The notes below the pieces were generated by a model. It was not told where the DNA came from. It saw only the letters and a list, made by a program, of their open reading frames with translations, and did not search any database. This document shows positions 62,501 through 64,000 of a DNA stretch of 64,000 bases, piece by piece; positions within the stretch are counted from its first letter, which is position 1, and the number at the start of each line of letters is the position of its first letter. The DNA is taken from NCBI GenBank assembly GCA_051418075.1, contig JBPRGG010000112.1, forward strand, positions 1-64,000. The letters are read 5' to 3'. A program made the position numbers and the translations under genes. This DNA comes from JBPRGG01 sp051418075. GTDB lineage: Bacteria; Bacteroidota; Bacteroidia; Cytophagales; Cyclobacteriaceae.

Positions 62501-63084
62501 TCCGTAGTATATCCCACTGAGCTAAAAACAATGGTAGATCCCTCAGGAACGGTCAGGGTATACTCACCGTTTATATCAGTAATAGTTCCATTGGTCGTTC
62601 CTTTCTGAACTATATTTACCCCAGGTAGTGGTTCATTATCCTCAAATGAAGTAATCCTACCTGTGATTTTTCGGCTTTGAGCCGGATTAATGTTAACTTC
62701 TTCGATGGTATTCTCACTACCCTGCTTGGGTGAAACATGAATGTTTTGATTTATCCGTTTAAACTTTAGGTTAGTTAATTTGGATATGTCTTCCAATACT
62801 GAAGCCAGATTTTTATTGGCAGCCTTTATACTTATTAATTCTTTCAGGTTTACCTTAGTATTGTTATAAGAAAACCTGAAATCGGTTTTTCGCTCTATCT
62901 CATTTAAAAGATCACCCAGTTTTACACTTTCCTTAGAGATTGATATATTAATCTCATAAATGCTTTTCTGCTGGGCCTTTCCATCATTGGCTAATAGCAT
63001 CGATACAAAGAAACTTTGTAGCAGGATACTGTAAAATATCATTTTTGTCATATACAGTATTTTCTGTATTAAATTATTATTCAT
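59542..63084 (-). CDS. SusC/RagA-family TonB-linked outer-membrane transporter with STN domain (locus B)
   Basis: TonB-dependent transporter of 1180 aa. Signal peptide ends ANDGKAQ; an STN domain follows (about 48-120, ISKESVKLGDLLNEIERKTDFRFSYNN), then a carboxypeptidase-regulatory-like domain (about 138-215), a plug (LQELVVIGYGSREKKDVTTSIS, DRPTVRIRGTNTWG, ISVLKDASAAAIYGVRAANGVILITT) and a barrel ending VFNLGINARF. The signalling STN domain pairs with the FecR gene 101 bp upstream. A perfect hairpin (63131-63152) lies between. Confidence 0.96.
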   Translation of the reverse strand: MNNNLIQKILYMTKMIFYSILLQSFFVSMLLANDGKAQQKSIYEINISISKESVKLGDLLNEIERKTDFRFSYNNTKVNLKELISIKAANKNLASVLEDISKLTNLKFKRINQNIHVSPKQGSENTIEEVNINPAQSRKITGRITSFEDNEPLPGVNIVQKGTTNGTITDINGEYTLTVPEGSTIVFSSVGYTTEEIQVNNQSVIDLVMTSDIKQLQELVVIGYGSREKKDVTTSISTVDSKEITKSVSMSPEFAMQGRMTGVHVSGNTGNPMDRPTVRIRGTNTWGVADPLYVIDGVPVTELGGGILGQENARVRDVRGPINIMSMINPNDIESISVLKDASAAAIYGVRAANGVILITTKKGNSETPTINFNARYGVQNLIRKWDVLNTQQYVEFFEQAYANNPDFNLDPQFDPSSPLYLGDTEETWDWQSPLINENATTQDYAVNISGKTEKTNYYASANYASTEGVLINENLDRYSFNIKLDNEVKDWLNIGINYRLAYIEGEDKNRYDITDRAQTPPWQPIYATSGVDELMGFAPVVTGYDEDGTWRADKLYGEGTRINSFGWMALNTQQYNSVRNLGTAFIELKPLENLSVKGTFSIDWYQHNRESFNDYMANYFSYTSGDPAKEGAPNSLGQYGERTTTNYNQVNEITVNYKKSVGDHNFDLLLNGQDQQFQAKYVGGRTRLVTTKLDYLWTMGGPDEWTNIESEPFRWALQGLLARIGYNYNYKYYLDLTVRRDGSNRFAPGKRWGTFPSASAAWRMSAEPFMQNQNFITDLKFRAGWGQLGNQEVRQMAYLSAIEKTPTYSFGSLPGSSGLGNYYIGAAMFSFPNPDLEWEKTTTTNLGFDAVLFDNLDISFEYYYKKTDGILQETTIPPSAGSKLNPVANIASIKNEGIELSLNYRNSLGELNYAVGGNITTVHNEVITTDQDIPFNTGNGRIEPGYSVNYIYGYRIGGLFQNQDQVDQYTSQTEDKTISRPFAPGDLYFMDVNGEADPENGYRFYTPGADGVINEYDRTFLGNTIPGYYYGFNLGLDYKGFDFSAFFQGVGDVMKINSSMQDLGNLGTRGNNRHVSVLNSWTEENPSNTIPKAIVAAQNHNSAMPRFVESAAYLRLNNVQLGYTLPQTLYDRLNNSIEYARIYMSVNNAFFMSPWSGLDPENDNNPMPRVFNLGINARF

Positions 63085-63130
63085 AAATTTAAAGGGTTAC
63101 ATTTTACACAATTACATTTTGTTCATCTTA

Positions 63131-63152
63131 AAGCCGGTAGCAATACCGGCTT
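63131..63152. terminator. perfect 9-bp hairpin between fecR and susC (locus B)
   Basis: AAGCCGGTA (63131-63139) pairs with TACCGGCTT (63144-63152) across a GCAA tetraloop on the plus strand (TTGC on the minus strand). The plus strand continues TTCAAC after TTTT. It holds the same position as the hairpin at 50304-50330 in locus A but with a different sequence. Confidence 0.6.
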
Positions 63153-63185
63153 TTCAACTGCTATTCAGGTAAAACTTTATCAAGC

Positions 63186-64000
63186 TCATCTTATCTGCAC
63201 TTTTTTAGATTCCATAAAATCATATTCAAAATCAGAAGTAAAGGCAATACCTTCCAATACCACTTCCAAAGATTCGTTTTTAAACTCTCCACTGTATTTT
63301 CCTATGGGCATGCGTCCTGTTGCTACATCAATATCCACACCATACCATTTTTCCAGCCTTTGAAAAACCAGATGCAAAGGCTCATTGTCAAAAAACAGTA
63401 TTCCATCTCTCCAGGCTGTAACCTTCTTCAAGTTAAATGTGCTCCGATCAATAATGCTGGTGGATTGATTATAAACTGCCATTTCAGTAGGCAGGAGAAC
63501 ATGTGCCTGACCATTTGGAATCTTTACCTGTACTTTACCTTCCACCACTGCCACTGATACCTCCGTGGTACTTTCATTATAAAATACATTGAATGAAGTT
63601 CCTAGTACTGTTGTTTTCACTTCACCTGTTTGAATTACAAATGGCTTATCATGATCAGGAGCCACTTCGAAAAAGGCTTCTCCCTCCAGCTGAACAGATC
63701 TTTGATCCTGATCAAAAGGATTTTTAAAAGAAAAAACAGCTTCAGAGTTTAATCTCACAATAGTTCCATCGGGTAACTTTAGGGTTGATTTTTGTCCGGC
63801 TGGCACTTCTCTAATCACCCATTCCGGTTCTGTCGAAACAGATACAGGATCAGAAATAGCAGATTTATCCGAATAATACCACAATGAAAAACCAACCAAT
63901 AATATAATAAACAAAGAAGCGGCTATCTTATAAGAGACTTTATAAAAACTATTTGAAGCTGTATTCCTGCTGGGCTGATGCAAAATACTTCCTAATATTT
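63186..64000 (-). CDS. FecR-family anti-sigma factor, 5' end outside the window (locus B)
   Basis: The frame is open to the window edge, so the N-terminal sigma-binding region is missing and the gene is partial. A codon read as a start at 63983 is TTG and not the true start: residues upstream (ILGSIL, before HQPSRNTASNS) continue in frame and align with the same region of the locus A FecR. Visible parts are a membrane helix (IAASLFIILLVGFSLWYY), a periplasmic FecR domain (GQKSTLKLPDGTIVRLNSEAVFSFKNP, QLEGEAFFEVAPDHDKPF, GTSFNVFYNESTTEVSVAVVEGKVQV) and the DUF4974 C-terminal domain. The cognate sigma factor should lie just beyond 64000. Confidence 0.92.
   Translation of the reverse strand, partial: ILGSILHQPSRNTASNSFYKVSYKIAASLFIILLVGFSLWYYSDKSAISDPVSVSTEPEWVIREVPAGQKSTLKLPDGTIVRLNSEAVFSFKNPFDQDQRSVQLEGEAFFEVAPDHDKPFVIQTGEVKTTVLGTSFNVFYNESTTEVSVAVVEGKVQVKIPNGQAHVLLPTEMAVYNQSTSIIDRSTFNLKKVTAWRDGILFFDNEPLHLVFQRLEKWYGVDIDVATGRMPIGKYSGEFKNESLEVVLEGIAFTSDFEYDFMESKKVQIR

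Overview
The window comes from a member of the Bacteroidota, most likely the order Cytophagales. The supporting signs are two SusC/SusD loci each with a FecR anti-sigma factor, one ECF sigma factor, sulfatases with lipoprotein signals, four MacB/FtsX-type permeases of about 800 residues, promoters of the Bacteroidota form TTTG-N20-TAnnTTTG, and an almost complete absence of Shine-Dalgarno sites. The order is inferred from gene content, not from a marker gene. I saw no plasmid, phage, insertion sequence, CRISPR or rRNA signal. The only RNA gene is a tRNA-Arg(ACG) at 15383-15456 (minus).

Layout. 1-7672 (minus): three FtsX-like permeases plus the start of a gene running off the left edge. 7947-10125 (plus): dGTPase and a DedA/VTT membrane protein. 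10443-12392: a 1-Cys peroxiredoxin divergent from an OxyR regulator, with a nearly perfect OxyR box between them, then a small membrane protein. 12997-15158 (minus): sulfatase and DUF1080 lipoprotein. 15383-17466: tRNA-Arg, an outer-membrane barrel protein, a small exported protein, acylphosphatase and a membrane protein. 17599-21011 (minus): POT peptide transporter, a possible decayed gene, and a solitary L-arabinose isomerase with a palindrome in its promoter. 21225-29005: NlpC/P60 endopeptidase, a GH3-C/serine hydrolase fusion, a fourth FtsX-like permease, a class A beta-lactamase-like lipoprotein and an aldo/keto reductase. 29357-32226 (minus): rsgA, waaA and a 2-Cys peroxiredoxin. 32958-43755: mixed housekeeping and hypothetical genes, including a universal stress protein broken by one in-frame stop. 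43930-64000 (minus): two polysaccharide utilization loci in tandem.

Polysaccharide loci. Locus A reads ECF sigma, FecR, SusC, SusD, surface glycan-binding protein. Locus B reads FecR (cut by the window edge), SusC, SusD, sulfatase, GH63/MGH1-like glycosidase, sulfatase. The SusC proteins carry an N-terminal STN domain, as expected for transporters that signal through FecR to a sigma factor. Two sulfatases and a single glycosidase in locus B point to a sulfated glycan. Perfect hairpins lie between fecR and susC in both loci and between susD and the first sulfatase in locus B.

Most notable regulatory signals: (1) pairs of 16-bp imperfect palindromes spaced exactly 20 bp apart upstream of two separate FtsX-permease transcription units, with a weaker third pair; (2) an OxyR box matching 14 of 16 quarter-site bases between oxyR and the peroxiredoxin gene, and an OxyR protein whose two redox cysteines fall at positions 199 and 208 as in Escherichia coli; (3) the 25-bp palindrome over the araA promoter. 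All functional calls rest on reading motifs by eye; no database search was run.
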